Assembly (NCBI GenBank): GCA_029237695.1 | Contig: CM055274.1 | Location: forward strand, 23,797,505-23,861,504 | Origin: Conchocele bisecta | Taxonomy: Eukaryota > Mollusca > Bivalvia > Lucinida > Thyasiridae | DNA: 64,000 bases | Reading direction: 5' to 3' | In this document: piece by piece, positions 44,246 to 56,759 of the stretch | Layout: each line of letters begins with the position of its first letter | Numbering within the stretch: position 1 is the stretch's first letter | Translations under genes and position numbers: made by a program | The notes under the pieces: model-generated | Seen by the model: only the letters and a program-made list of their open reading frames with translations | Database searches by the model: none | What the model was told of the DNA's origin: nothing

Positions 44246-47200
44246 TACACCAATTTGTAAGTAGTTACCCTACACTGACTACGGCTTCGGGTTTGAATGG
44301 TGCATCAATAAGCAGACAAGTGGTATGTTGCCCAATGATGAAACATACTTATATTTAAATATGTTTTTAGATTCAATTTGTGTTAACATGGTTAATGGCC
44401 GAATATTAGTCGACTGAAAGCCGTGAAACAGGCAGCAGTCGATTGTGCTTGCACTGTCTCGAGAAGTAAACCTAGACTAGCAATTTAGTTCCTTTTGTTA
44501 TCAAATGTATAAAGTGGCACTAAAATTCTCGTAGGAAGTCCAAGGCTCAAACAGGAATCCCTACCATTTCCGCGCCGAATATTATCAGTATGCTATCAGA
44601 AGACACGTGTGTGCTCTGCTCAAATCCGAAGGTAAAATTGCATGTATTATGTGAACGCTACCGTAACGAATGTATATTAAACAGTGAACAGTGTACATCG
44701 ATTTACATTATAATTATACATTTACTAAAGCCGTGTCCGACATTCATATCTGTATAACATGTTTGCTATATAATACCTTCGATTCTGTTTATCCTTTCGA
44801 TAGAAAAGCAAGCAATTATACAAAGCAATGAATCATGTTGCACTCATCGAGACATCAAGCTGGTTGCTGGAGAGATGGTGCGTATGGGATTTGTGGCTTT
44901 CTGATCGAGGTCTATACTGTTTGTCATCCATATATATTCTCTGCAGAGAATGCTATTGGAATGAAGGCATGCATTACTTACAACATGCTAGCGATTTTGT
45001 ATTTTTGAATAGACATCTTCCAGCCTGCACCTAAGACTGATCGGGGTTTACATTGTTTGTCGCTCTTATGTGATCTGTACCAGAACTTGCTTGGCTGACA
45101 TTCATAATCGACAACAGGAAAACGGAACGGATCTACAAATAAGAGGCACGGTATACACATGTTTGTGCAGGCAATCGGTGCATGCCCGGACCAGCCTGTG
45201 CATCTGTGCATCTGCGCAGCCTGATAGGGACCCACACTGTTTGCTACGGAAACAAACTAGTTTTTAATAATAAAACAGGCTTTGTGAAATGAATACATAA
45301 ATAATAAGAAATTTTCACATGTGTTTGTATCCATAGTCAGTGGTGTGTACCCAGACCATCCTGTGCATCTGTGCAGTCTCATCCTGGTCGACACTAAATT
45401 TTATCGAAAATTATACCAACAATGTAATCTATCTGAATAGTGAACCGAATCTACATTTAATATTCAAATTCCAAAATGTACGCCTGTGCAGTCTGATATG
45501 GGTCTATTCTGCTAGCTAACTAGACGTATGTCACGCGCTCAATCCTACTACATTTATTAATCCCGAAACGTGTCGGTGTTCAAAATATTTTGTATAGATA
45601 GTCAGTGTATGTCCAGATCAGCATGTGCATCTGCGCGGTTTGATCTGGGTCCACATACCTGTAGCTTGCTACCCAGGCTTTTATCAACAACTTAACACAC
45701 GTATGCGTGACTATTGATATGAATCTACAGCGAATATTCAATGATCGCATTGTCTTCAGTAAACAACCAGTTTATGTCCAGACAAGCCTGTGCAGCTGTG
45801 CAGTCTGATCTGTATCTACACTGTTTTACAAAACTAGTTGACTTATTGTGGGTATGATGGAGTGTGTGTAGCGTATTAGTAACCTATGGTGGTCGTTTAT
45901 GGCAATTTAAAGGTGAGGGAATTTTTTAGCACAGATTAGTGTCATATGTCAACATATTCGTCTACCGTCGTTGGACTCCGTGTGGGTGTCGGCCAAGATA
46001 TTTTCGCGTTTGGACAAGAGTTATATCCCTTTAAAGCCGTGAACACAAAATTAATGTATATATGTATGTATACATTAATACATTCAAATAATGATACAAG
46101 TCGCCAAGTTGTTGCTGTATGAAAATAGGACATGACTGGGATATATATCTGATAATATGGGAAAGCTTAACAAATTATTGGAAGCCATTCGTTACGTAAC
46201 GGATAACGTACAATACGGAAATGTAACGTCAACTTTGAATCTTGTGTGAGCAAGAATATCAGGCTGTCTCATACTTAAACTCATATTGGTAATGTTGTTC
46301 TCCTTGGATTTAAAACGATTTTATCTGCATGCACGGTGGACCTGGTTTTTTCTTTAAAGTTACGAAAAGTAGTCCCTGTGGCTCTCAAAGAGGGACGGGG
46401 TTTTGAGCTTAATGGGGATTTGCATACTTGTTGAAAGTTAACGAATTGTGTGATGTATGTGTCTATTTGTAGGTTTGCATGTGTGCTGAGTCCGATAGAA
46501 CAATAATCCAAACCACATATTGTCGCGTGACACGTGCATTCTTGTACATTCCGGATTTCCGTATAATTGTATATTTGTGGTGTGTGGTACTGTTTTGTAT
46601 TGTTGTGCGTACTATTGATTTCACATACCTGTGATTCCACATACCTGTGATTTCACACACCTGAGATTTTTACATACCTGTGATTTAGCATGTACATTTT
46701 CCATGTACAATGTGCGTGTAATAACGGGGCTTATGTTGTATTGGTGGAAATACGTTTATGCGTGTCCTTTTTGTGGATTTGAATATACGTCCATTTTAGG
46801 ACCAATGTTTTCGCTAGGGAAAATACCCCTTTTAGTATTACGGATGTCCGCGTGTCAGTTGTTCACCAGATAAGGGACCTTCTGTAGGTGAAGCCAGTAT
46901 ATAGCGCAGACCATACCATGGTCTGCCCTGTTATGTATGCTAAGGGTTAGTGTTTCAGCATATCCTGGTACTGGCCAACACGGATATATCAGATCCCATA
47001 CTGGTGAGACTTTGTGTCGTGATATTTCCGTGAATGACCACGATATTTGAGTTTAGTATGTGCTACACTCTCATTTGAGTGTACAGCCCGTAGTACCGAT
47101 ATGGAGGGGCCAAAAGGTGACCTTCGCATGTCGAGACCAGTCGAGTAGATTTCGGATTATGAGATCTGGGTCTATAGTGTGCAGATTTATGGTAGTGTGG

Positions 47201-47533
47201 GATATACCATGTTGGATGGTATTTATTCCACGAGGGCTGTACACTGGTTTGGTTGAATTTATGGCGTGGGAACATATATTTATGCCAAATATAACCCACG
47301 GGTGAAATGGCAAAAGCCATGGTTTTGTAATATTTATGTGAGATGTCGAACGAGGGGTAGGCATATTCATTATTCCGTGCATGATTTCACTGGTGCGTAT
47401 ATAAGCGATGTCTCGCTATGTGTTGGTGGGACACATATTTTCTGGTAACAGAAGGATAGTACTGTATTCACCAGTGACACGGAGGATTTTGGTATGTACC
47501 TACAACATTTTATTTCAGCTGTGATTTGCCGTT

Positions 47534-47759
47534 TGTTATGTCTTTACTAACATACATACACTGACTACCTATAAGCCAGTATACACTTCTAGGCTGCTGG
47601 AATACACTGTATTTAAACCTCTACAATAGCAGCTACAGGGACACCTATTCCGGCCTTACACTGAATAACATATCCGTGCTTTAGATGCTTAGTATATAAA
47701 ACTATAATCAAGAATAATCGTGTTGTGTTTATTCATACCCATACATTCAAAACGTAACA
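47534..47759 (+). repeat. 5' LTR of the Ty3/gypsy element
   Basis: 226 bp, TGTTATGT...GTAACA. A TATATAAAA box at 47,693-47,701 lies near the 3' part, leaving a short R-U5. It is followed directly by the primer-binding site. Confidence 0.8.
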
Positions 47760-47772
47760 TGGTGTCAGAAGT
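47760..47772 (+). other. Primer-binding site
   Basis: TGGTGTCAGAAGT begins directly after the CA of the LTR. It resembles the complement of the 3' end of a leucine tRNA (TGGTGTCAGGAGT) with one change; that tRNA assignment is from general knowledge and not certain. Confidence 0.6.
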
Positions 47773-47854
47773 TATGTCATAATACTTTGACGGATTCAAT
47801 TACCAACGCTCAAGAATTTAAGTGACTTTCAAAAAGTGTGCTTTAATTCTCGAA

Positions 47855-48703
47855 ATGGAAAATTTAAGTGGTTCAGTACCGTATATGAACTGGGACGCTG
47901 AAGACTTGGAATTCAGTTGGAAAAATTTCAACCAGCATGTGCAGTTTATATTCACAGGACCATTGAAAGACAAATCTGAAGCTGAAAAATGCTCATATTT
48001 GATGTTATGGGTAGGTGACAAAGGCCGAAGCATCTTCTCTACATGGAATTTAACCGGTGATGACGTGAAAACCCTGCAGAAATACTATGATGGATTTGAA
48101 GGCTATGTGAAACCGAGATCGAACGTGATCTACAACCGATACAAGTTTCAAAGTCGTACTCAGCAGAGTGAAGAAACCTTTGAACAGTATGTCACACAAC
48201 TTCAAATACTCGTCAAAGACTGCAACTACACAGATGCAGATGAAATGGTGAGAGACAAAATCGTGTTCGGTGTACGCAATTCCAAAGTGAGGGAAAAGTT
48301 GATTAACGTCGGATCGACATTAACATTTGCACAGTCATTGGACATTGCCAGAACGTACGAACTCTCACAGGCACAATGTAGTGTCATGAAGGGTGAAGAT
48401 CCAAATGTACACGCGGTGCGGAAATCAACAGGTAAACCGGTGCAACAGAGAAAATATCCTCAGAAAAAGCAGGATAACAGCTACAAATCGAACAAATGCC
48501 GAAATTGCGGATATCAGCATGAAGGCAGACCGTGTCCAACGGCTGGACAGCAATGCAACAAATACAAGAAATGGAATCATTTTGCGAGTGAATGTCGTTC
48601 GCAGAAACAACGACATCGCCCCCACAAGGGTAAGAGTAAAGTACACACCCTTGACGACAGTGACAGTAATTGCAGTGACAGTAATTACGTTGGGAGATGC
48701 TGA
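47855..48703 (+). CDS. gag (capsid and nucleocapsid) of the Ty3/gypsy element
   Basis: An open frame of 282 codons from ATG 47,855 (chosen as the first ATG; an upstream GTG-led extension is unlikely to be used). It packages element RNA into particles. The N-terminal two thirds has a capsid-type helical composition (AEKCSYLMLWVGDKGRSIF, then EETFEQYVTQLQILVKDC and VRDKIVFGVRN). The C-terminal part is basic with two zinc knuckles: CRNCGYQHEGRPC, and CNKYKKWNHFASEC, where the second cysteine is Tyr. It ends in an Asp/Ser-rich tail. Its stop overlaps the start of the protease frame by seven bases. Confidence 0.8.
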   Translation: MENLSGSVPYMNWDAEDLEFSWKNFNQHVQFIFTGPLKDKSEAEKCSYLMLWVGDKGRSIFSTWNLTGDDVKTLQKYYDGFEGYVKPRSNVIYNRYKFQSRTQQSEETFEQYVTQLQILVKDCNYTDADEMVRDKIVFGVRNSKVREKLINVGSTLTFAQSLDIARTYELSQAQCSVMKGEDPNVHAVRKSTGKPVQQRKYPQKKQDNSYKSNKCRNCGYQHEGRPCPTAGQQCNKYKKWNHFASECRSQKQRHRPHKGKSKVHTLDDSDSNCSDSNYVGRC

Positions 48704-49103
48704 CAGAATGGTCAGTAAACAAAATATCAGACGATTGGACGGTAGAAACAACTTTTTACAAGAAGCCAATGCTAATGCAAATCGACACTGGTGCAAAATG
48801 TAACGTGATGTCAATGGATGCATTTCAGAAAACAGGCGTGAAAACGGCATTGAAGAAATCAAATTCTCTGCTTACGTCATACAGTGGCCATAAACTGAAA
48901 TCTCTTGGGACTGTCAAATTGCCTTGCGTTATCAAAGGTAAGACTTTTGATATTGACTTTCATGTCGTCAATGTGAAAGCGCCAACAGTTTTGGGTGCGA
49001 AAGCGAGCCAAGACATTGGTTTAATCAAACGTGTTGATCAAGTTGACCGTGTCACTGAAAATCAAAGTACCAAAGTACCAAGTGACATTATGAACTCATA
49101 CAT
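48697..49103 (+). pseudogene. Retroelement protease domain
   Basis: Starts at ATG 48,697 inside the end of gag, in the -1 frame. It contains the aspartic protease active site QIDTGAKCNVMS (about codons 28-39) and the C-terminal LGAKASQDIGLIKRV block found in Ty3/gypsy proteases. It should continue into RT, but a one-base-type shift at about 49,100 throws it out of frame. Confidence 0.75.
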
Positions 49104-50763
49104 GTGTTTGATGTTTTGGGTTGTCTCCCTGGAACGTACAAAATCCAAATTGATGAATCAGTCAAACCAGTGATTCATGCGCCTCGGAAATTGCCATTAG
49201 CTTTGAAAGAAAAGGTTAAGAAACAACTTAAGAAAATGGAACAATCAGGCGTAATTAAGAAACAATCAGAACCAACAGACTGGGTGAATTCAATGGTGAC
49301 AGTCATCAAACCAAATAACAAGGTCAGAATTTGCTTAGATCCACGTGAACTGAATAAGGCAATATTGCGTGAACATTATCCTATGAAAACTATCGAGGAC
49401 ATCATATCGGACATCCCAGAGGCAAAAGTGTTTAGCAAAACAAAATGGACGCTTCAAATGGGTATTGGCAGATTCAGTTATCAGAGGACAGTCAGAAACT
49501 CTGCACATTTAATTCGCCATTTGGCAGATACAGTTTCACCAGGCTACCGTTCGGAATTAAGTCCGCTTCTGAGGTATACCAGAAAACAATATCCACCATG
49601 ATACAGGACATTGATGGATGTGAAGCGATCGTCGATGACATACTAGTTTGGGGAAGAGACGTTCAGGAGCATGATGCGAGATAGAAAAACGTCATGGACA
49701 GAATTCGTAAGTACAATCTGAAATTGAATGCAGATAAATGCGAATTCAGAAAAAGTAGTGTTAACTACGTTGGTCATGTTCTGACAGGTCAAGGTGTCAA
49801 ACCTGACCCAGAGAAAGTTCGAGCTGTACAAGAGATGCCGCGACCCACCGATGTCAAGGAACTGAGATCCTTCTTGGGTTTTGTACAGTACTTGGGAAAA
49901 TTCATTCCAAACATGGCTGAGATCAACGCGCCTCTCAGACAATTACTTGAGAATGAGTCCCAATGGACTTGGGAACACGAACATGAAAACGCATTCAAGG
50001 AGCTGAAAGACAAAGTCACAAGTTGTCCTGTACTGAAGTACTTCGACATGTCCAAACCTGTGACACTATCCGTAGATGCTAGTCGTAAGGGCATCGGTGC
50101 AGTTATCCTGCAAGAAGATCAACCCGTTGCATATGCTCCAAGAGCACTTACAACATCACAGCAGAATTACGCAGTGATAGAACTCGAGACATTGGCAATC
50201 AAATATGGATGTACCAAGTTTCACGAGTATCTCTACGGACGTGAAGTGATCTGCGAAACGGATCATAAACCGCTACACGCGATATTTACAAAGCCGTTAC
50301 ATCAGGCTACACCAAGATTGCAAAGAATGCTACTAGACTTACAGAAGTATGACATTAAGGTCATGTACAAACCAGGAAAGTTAATGACATTAGCTGATAC
50401 GCTAAGCCGCGCGTGCTTGAATGAAACACGTGAATACCTAGGGACATCTGACATTAACGTCAACATCCTGTCATACTTGCCGATTCCACAGGAACAGTAT
50501 GTGAAATTCCAGCAAGAAACTGCTGCAGATCCAGAGCTACGGTTGTTGCAACACACTGTACTACATGGATGGCCTGAGACGAAAAACGAAATACAGGCAG
50601 AATTACGTCCATACTGGAACTTTCGCGATGAAATATCGTGCATTGATGGACTACTGTTCAAAAGCCAGAAACTGATAGTGCCGAAAACACTACGCGTTGA
50701 AATGTTGAACACTATTCATGAGTCTCACTTAGTATCAAATTACATGTGTTACCCACTTTCATG
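49104..50763 (+). pseudogene. RT-RNase H and truncated integrase start, broken
   Basis: RT: CLDPRELNKAI (about 49,335), a frameshift near 49,440, then MDASNGYWQIQL with a catalytic Asp, FGIKSASEVYQ, and IVDDILVWG with the two-Asp motif (about 49,628-49,655). A TAG stop lies at 49,682-49,684. The remainder is open from 49,694: connection, then RNase H with LSVDASRKGIGAV, ELETLAIKYG and CETDHKPLHA, and ADTLSRA. The integrase zinc-binding region starts (MLNTIHESHL) but ends 10 codons later at 50,764. It converts RNA to DNA in intact relatives; here two shifts and one stop make it inactive. Confidence 0.85.
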
Positions 50764-50875
50764 ATATAGCCATGGTCAGTGAAGGCTGCACACCGCTAAT
50801 TTTAAGAGACAGAAAGGAACGCTGATCCTTGCATCAAGCTGACACTGTCAAAAGTTTTCGCTATAAAACTTTAAT

Positions 50876-50888
50876 AAAGAAAGGGGGA
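50876..50888 (+). other. Polypurine tract
   Basis: AAAGAAAGGGGGA lies immediately before the TG of the 3' LTR, as needed to prime plus-strand DNA synthesis. It shows that the deletion which removed integrase spared this end. Confidence 0.85.
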
Positions 50889-51074
50889 TGTTATGTATTT
50901 ACTAACATACATACACTGTCTACCTATAAGCCAGTATACACTTCTAGGCTGCTGGAATACACTGTATTTAAACCTCTACAATAGCAGCTACAGGGACACC
51001 TATTCCGGCCTTGCACTGAATTACATATCCGTGCTTTAGATGCTTAGTATATAAAACTATAATCAAGAATAGTC
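50889..51074 (+). repeat. Partial 3' LTR of the Ty3/gypsy element
   Basis: Matches the 5' LTR from TGTTATG to AATCAAGAATA, about 20 bases past the TATA box, then runs directly into host-unit sequence (TTGAGATCGCTCC). It therefore holds essentially U3 only. Confidence 0.8.
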
Positions 51075-54000
51075 TTGAGATCGCTCCAGCGAGCAACATT
51101 GGACGTTTTGGTCCACTCGTTGAGGGCAGACCCCAGTCAGTGCAGAGTATCAGGTCGTCCGAGTGTCCATACGTCTGTCTGGCGCAGTGTGTGTAGCAGC
51201 TCCGGGTATAGGCCTGTATAGAGCAGTGTGTGATTGCTACATCGCGTTCAGCAGACAGTCACAGCCATAGATTAGTGAAGTGAAACGCCATACACACATA
51301 TCATATCATTATACTACCACCGAGTTGAATGTCACCTAAGTGAAACTTTTCCCGGCGTCTTAGCCAACGTGATAATCGCCATTTGTATTATTTCGGAACT
51401 TTACATCCGGTCTACCACTTCCGGTATTACAACCCATTGATTCACCATGGATACTTTACATCCGGTCCACCACATCCGGGTTGTTGCTACAGTCGAGTGA
51501 TGCAATAGGAACTTTACATCTGGTCCACCATTTCCGGAAATAATACTACCTTTGGAACTTTACTTCCGGTACCAGCTTCCGGAACATTATCGTTATTGAC
51601 TATCATGTGATGTAACCACATCCGGCTTTGACTTTGACATTCATACTTTGGAAATATATTGCATAGGCAATACACATGTATACTTTGATAGTGTATGGTA
51701 ATGCTCCTATCATGGCATATCTTGGCTAAGGGATCGTAGTAAGACTACATATATTGTTCTTGGATTAATCCACTTGAAGTTTGATAATAGCCATATTGGT
51801 GACTAGACCTCATACTGCGGGTGAGGCAGACCTTGGGACCTTCATACTCAGAGGTTACCACTATCTATTGAGATACGCCAGCACTGGGGTAGCTCAGATG
51901 ATTGTCATTTGTCCTCCAATGTTCGTTCTGCCATGTTATACTTGTATGTTATTTCACTTTGATTAGCGATCATCAAAGTACTTGTGCATTCATACTATTG
52001 TCCACTACGGAACCATTGTGATACCATACTGAGTTTATTCGTCTATAGATTTTAAGTTGCGTTAAAGTATAACAATCGATTGGCTTACAACCTTGTAGTA
52101 ATTGAATAGTATCATGCACAGTACAGTGATGTTCGCATATCAATGCATCATGTATTCCTGTGTGTTCCCCATGTAATATAGTGTACATTATAAGTGATTA
52201 AGTGACTACGTGTACTTATCTACTCTGGCCTATCCCTTACACTTCAACTGCATTGTTACCACTTTTCGTTCGTCAGATCAAGCTATATTGGCCATAACGT
52301 CATAACAATTGAAGTATACTTGGTTCATATGATAATAGGGGAGACAATTTGTCTCGATCATTCTTGACCTTGGTAATGACCTTGACACATATGGCCTGTA
52401 TATGACTTAAAATTCAAAATGGCCGCCAAATTAATGTACATTTCTATATATTGTTCATAATAGCTGGAATTGATCATTCAAATGTATGTTAGAAATTGAT
52501 CACGTTGTTTTTGACACAGGCGTTTAATAATAATAACTATTAAAATTAAAAATTGCCTTCATAATATACATAACATTCTAAATTTCCGCCCAAATATTAT
52601 AATTCTGCACATATTGGTGACAACTGCTAAGTATATATGTTTTAGAAACAGTTTTCAGACATACATACTCATGTACTTGAATAAGGAGTTCCATGCAATA
52701 AAAGTTATATAATAACATATAACATGTATGACATATACTTGAAATTCAAATACCGCCAAAATAATATATATTTGGTTCGATTGCCTTAAGGTGTATGTTC
52801 ACAAGACGAGTACATTGACGCTAACAATAATGTGCAAATTACTAACAACTTATGTATCGAACGGTCTAATATAGTCACGATACGTGTATACACGGTCGTC
52901 TAACACCAAATGTGTTAATAATATACACATTGTGTTGCTGCATACGTTTTAACATGAAACGTATTAATACTTCTTCTGTCTTGAATTCTTAGCCTATATC
53001 TTCCACATACGACGTAACTTCATAATTTCCTTTGAATACGTATCATCTTGTGCCAACATTATCTGGTTACTTTGGAATACAGTGTCTGATCTACAAGTAT
53101 GAATGTACAAGGACATGAAGGCCTCGCTCTGCATTCATGTTTCTCATACTCACTGTATATATGGTATTATATTCGTCTGCAGGATGATGATATACTGGAA
53201 AAAACCCATATGTTGCGATTTCCTGATCACCCTTGCATAGTGCATCGTTCAGCCCTTAATAGCAGAAACGATTTGTCTATGTGTCCTTTTTTTCAATTTC
53301 TGAAAGATTTAGAAGATAAGTCAGCTGCTTTGAGCGCGTCAGTTGGTGAACAGAAGCTATGCGCTTCGGCGTCAACATTATGCCCCGGGAAACAAAATAG
53401 ATTATAATATTTAGTGTACTGTATTCCAACATGGAATAGTGTAACGTCGGCTTCGTTTGAATCTAACAATTTACTAGTATCTCCACCGAGCAACACACTT
53501 AACATCTGATGTTTGCTTTGTGGTATGATCTCAACCATGTGCTCTGATCATTCCCAGTCCAATATCGATAGTTCTTGATATCAATTATATCAGAGTGAAT
53601 AACTATGTAGAGTTGAAGCTTCATAACTTACGGGCCTGTCGTTTCTATAAACGGCCTATGTGATTTAACGGAGCTGTTTGACAATTCAGGTCCGACAAGA
53701 GCGTAGAAATATGCAAATTGACAAATTATACCAAATTAACAATTAATATTTCAATCCATGTTTGGAACAAAACAAAAACCTATCGTAAATGTGTTTGAAT
53801 TTAACTGGTGAAGGTGAAAATAGAACCGCCAATGAATGGTACGGGAATCCATGTCTTAAAATGTTTTATTGCAATGAAAACGGTGTCGTTCGTGCTTGGT
53901 CCGAAACGTACAGTAACTTTGGCGGCTGATTGTCGCATATACCATCACGTGAGTTGTGATGTCTCACACAGCTCCAGTTAAGGTGCGTATTGGCGTATAT

Positions 54001-54828
54001 TTTTACGCATTGATTATCAAAAGTAGGAGTACGAAATAAACACTGTGACACCTATTTGAGAATACGTATTGATTTTCAAATTTATTAGTTAAACAATAAT
54101 GTAAGAAAGTTGAAAATGTACTTACTTGAGCTGCAAAAAGCAAGCTGAAATAACTGATTTTTTTCATTTTTTTTTCTTATCATGTGTTCCCTATTTAATA
54201 AGGACGACAAGCAAAAATACATGTATCAAAGGAAAATACGCATTTTTTAGATACAAAACTTATCTGGAGCCTTGATATTAGTCTGTATCTATACGTGTAC
54301 AGACATACTTATTCTTGGGAATCCCCATGTTTGCTATGCTACTGCATGATGCACATACGTATGTATCGTATATGTTTATGGTTTGATAATGCTGTACTAG
54401 TTTTGGTTTCCCATTTGATAAAAGCCTCACAAATCGGCAATTGGTGGAAAAAATAAGGTCGTTACAAATATGTAGGAAAATGTAGAATAACAAGTGAACT
54501 TCTTGTTGTATGCGCTATTTTCGAGATACTTTCTTCTGCTATATTTCGTTGGACGCGGTTTTACGGTCTGTCGGTTCTTCAACCTATTTGTCATCGATTT
54601 TCGCATAAAACAAATTAACAGGAAATATACACAAGTGTACGGCATCACCGAAAGTTACACGAGGCACATGTTATGACATCGAACATATATGCCAAATGTG
54701 GCACAATTTCGGGCAAAACATACAAAATGCGGGAATAATTGATGAACAACGCGAACATGGCGATATTATGTTTAAGACGTCAAAAACGCCGGAACGAGTG
54801 TCACTATTTGTCGTTTATTACGTTATAT

Positions 54829-55833
54829 TGTAACGGCGACCCCTACACGAAGTAGGTCAGGATGTGGGTCGCCTACAGTAGTCGGGTTCGAATTATAAGC
54901 CGAGCGGTTTGGCTTGAATGTTGGTTATATGGTGAACCTGGGTGGGGTAAGATCTGATGATTGGCTGTGTAAAGAGGAGATTTATTACAAGTTCAATATA
55001 TTTATTCAATTCAGTGGAGGTTAAAATATGTATTGTCAATAATAGAAGCCTGTTTAATCATACAACTAAATCATAGCAGGTGTAAGCCTAGATGCTATGG
55101 GGATTGACTCCCCAAGTCGGTGCTCAGCCAACTCCGGATTCGGGGTTCTGAATTTAGTTGGTGCTTCCACCCCCGGATCCGGTGTTTGTCATGGTAAGAT
55201 CGACTTGGTGGAATCTACTAGTCATTAATTTCCCCACTGGGTGGAATTATCTACTACCTCTGTTCTTGGAGGACTCATCTTTTTGTTTCTAGAGAGTACC
55301 AGATCTGGTAGTGGTAGTAAGCTAATTCACCTAGTCGGGAGTGCGATGTTGGTCAGTGGTCTATTGGCATTCAGAAGCCCAGATCTGGTAGTGACGTTCC
55401 GTTTTATACCCACGTCATCACGTGAGGGAACCCCGGAGTTGACGTCATACCGTCTTCGGGTTAACTCGGCCGATTTCGGTAATCCGAAGTCGGACGGTGA
55501 AAGCGAGTCTGGCTGTTACGTCATAAATCCAAGATGGCGAACAACACAGCTTTTGCAATGTTGCGGCTTAGAAAATCGTCTCCAGCGTCAATAATATTAA
55601 TAATACAGACATGACATTCAGCAAAAAGGTAATGTACAATGTTATTCACATAATCAATGCGGAGTTAGCGCATGACAATAATTATTATTGATGCAATCGA
55701 ACCGTGAAGTTGCCACGTGGCAGAACGCGCACTCGCAGCTTCAAGCGAGTACGTTAGCACAGGTTTCTCAACAATTCTCGCATTAAAAATGGAACAATGG
55801 TCAATTTAATGTGTCAGGCCGGTCAGCGTAGCA
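54829..55833 (+). mobile_element. 1.0-kb TG...CA element, 4-bp duplication (probable solo LTR)
   Basis: Present only in unit C. Starts TGTAACGGCGACC, ends GGTCAGCGTAGCA; the ends are imperfect inverts over 13 bp. ATAT flanks it at 54,825-54,828 and 55,834-55,837, and A and B have the uninterrupted site (GTTATATTAACAC). A 4-bp duplication with TG/CA ends fits a solo Ty3/gypsy-type LTR. The 117-codon frame inside (55,241-55,594) lacks an ATG start and shows no family features. Confidence 0.7.
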
Positions 55834-56759
55834 ATATTAACACTGATTCACAGAAACAAAAACTATTCAGGTAATATCGAAGGTATACACAGCTGTGTGT
55901 CCAATTGGATTTATACTATCTATAGCCATTTGTGCCGGTCTATGTTATAGCATATATATAAGTTTACATATATAATTGATTGATGACACATATAGATGAA
56001 CTTGTAACATACGTTTGACGTCGTTTAAAGTACATAATTTGAACCTGCAGTAACACTAAAGACAGACGTGTTTATATAGCGGCCATTTTTAATTATTTAC
56101 GGCATTCCAAATTGAACATGTTTGTTACTTAGTAATATAGTTAACATATAATAATAATAACATAAACAGTGTTTGTGCTGGTAGTAATATACAGATATGT
56201 ATCATTTAAGGATGATAAACACTTAATTCTTAAAAAGATACCACACTATACTTATCTTGGCGGCCACTTTGACATACTATAAGGTCATATTTAAGCGCTA
56301 CTCATTGTCGCTTTTATGACAAACTATTTTGAAATAGTATCAAGTGGAATGGTGTTGAATAATTAGTTATATGTCACAATAGTGAACAATATTATTGTAA
56401 ACTATATTTTTGATTGGGTTGCCATTTTGAAATCCAAGATCGTGGCCCTCTATGAATTGGACAACATACAACAAAATATTTTCTGATGTCTGTTTCCATA
56501 GACTATCCAACAATGTATAATTGACACTATAAACATAACTATAACAAAATTAATTAGCAAACCCCACACCTATGCAGCATTATTGACACTAATAGTGGCC
56601 ATTTTGAATTCAAGATGGCGGCAAAGACAGTGATGGAAAAAAATGGTATCAATTTGGTTCTTTATTTTTCTGTGCCTCAGAATGAAAATAACCACACAAT
56701 TCAAGACTATAGCAAACATTTTAGTAAATGCTTCTGTTTTCACATTCTGACACCGACTA

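Larger units (their letters stand above)
47534..51074 (+). mobile_element. Defective Ty3/gypsy LTR retrotransposon (3.5 kb)
   Basis: LTR, primer-binding site, gag, broken protease-RT-RNase H, polypurine tract, partial LTR, in order. Pol stops just inside the zinc-binding start of integrase, so the whole integrase core is absent. The 3' LTR lacks its last ~40 bp, and about 90 bp of host sequence beyond it are gone compared with unit B, so no target duplication can be seen. The two LTRs differ at about four or five of ~185 aligned bases by eye, so the insertion is not brand new. It is unrelated in position to the minus-strand integrase relic. Confidence 0.85.
46521..52387 (+). mobile_element. 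2.5-kb TG...CA element, unit C copy, split by a Ty3/gypsy insertion
   Basis: Same element at the same site as 33,108-35,601, with CATAT at 46,516-46,520 and 52,388-52,392. It has a private deletion of about 75 bp near 46,809 and is interrupted at 47,534-51,074 by a defective Ty3/gypsy element; about 90 bp of it are missing at that junction. Confidence 0.75.

Noticed and set aside
48384..48862. Long minus- and plus-strand frames overlapping the end of gag
   Set aside because: They shadow gag, which has zinc-knuckle motifs and a correct position after the primer-binding site.
55241..55594. 117-codon frame inside the 1-kb TG...CA element
   Set aside because: It starts at a GTG, lies in an element present only in unit C, and shows no family motifs.
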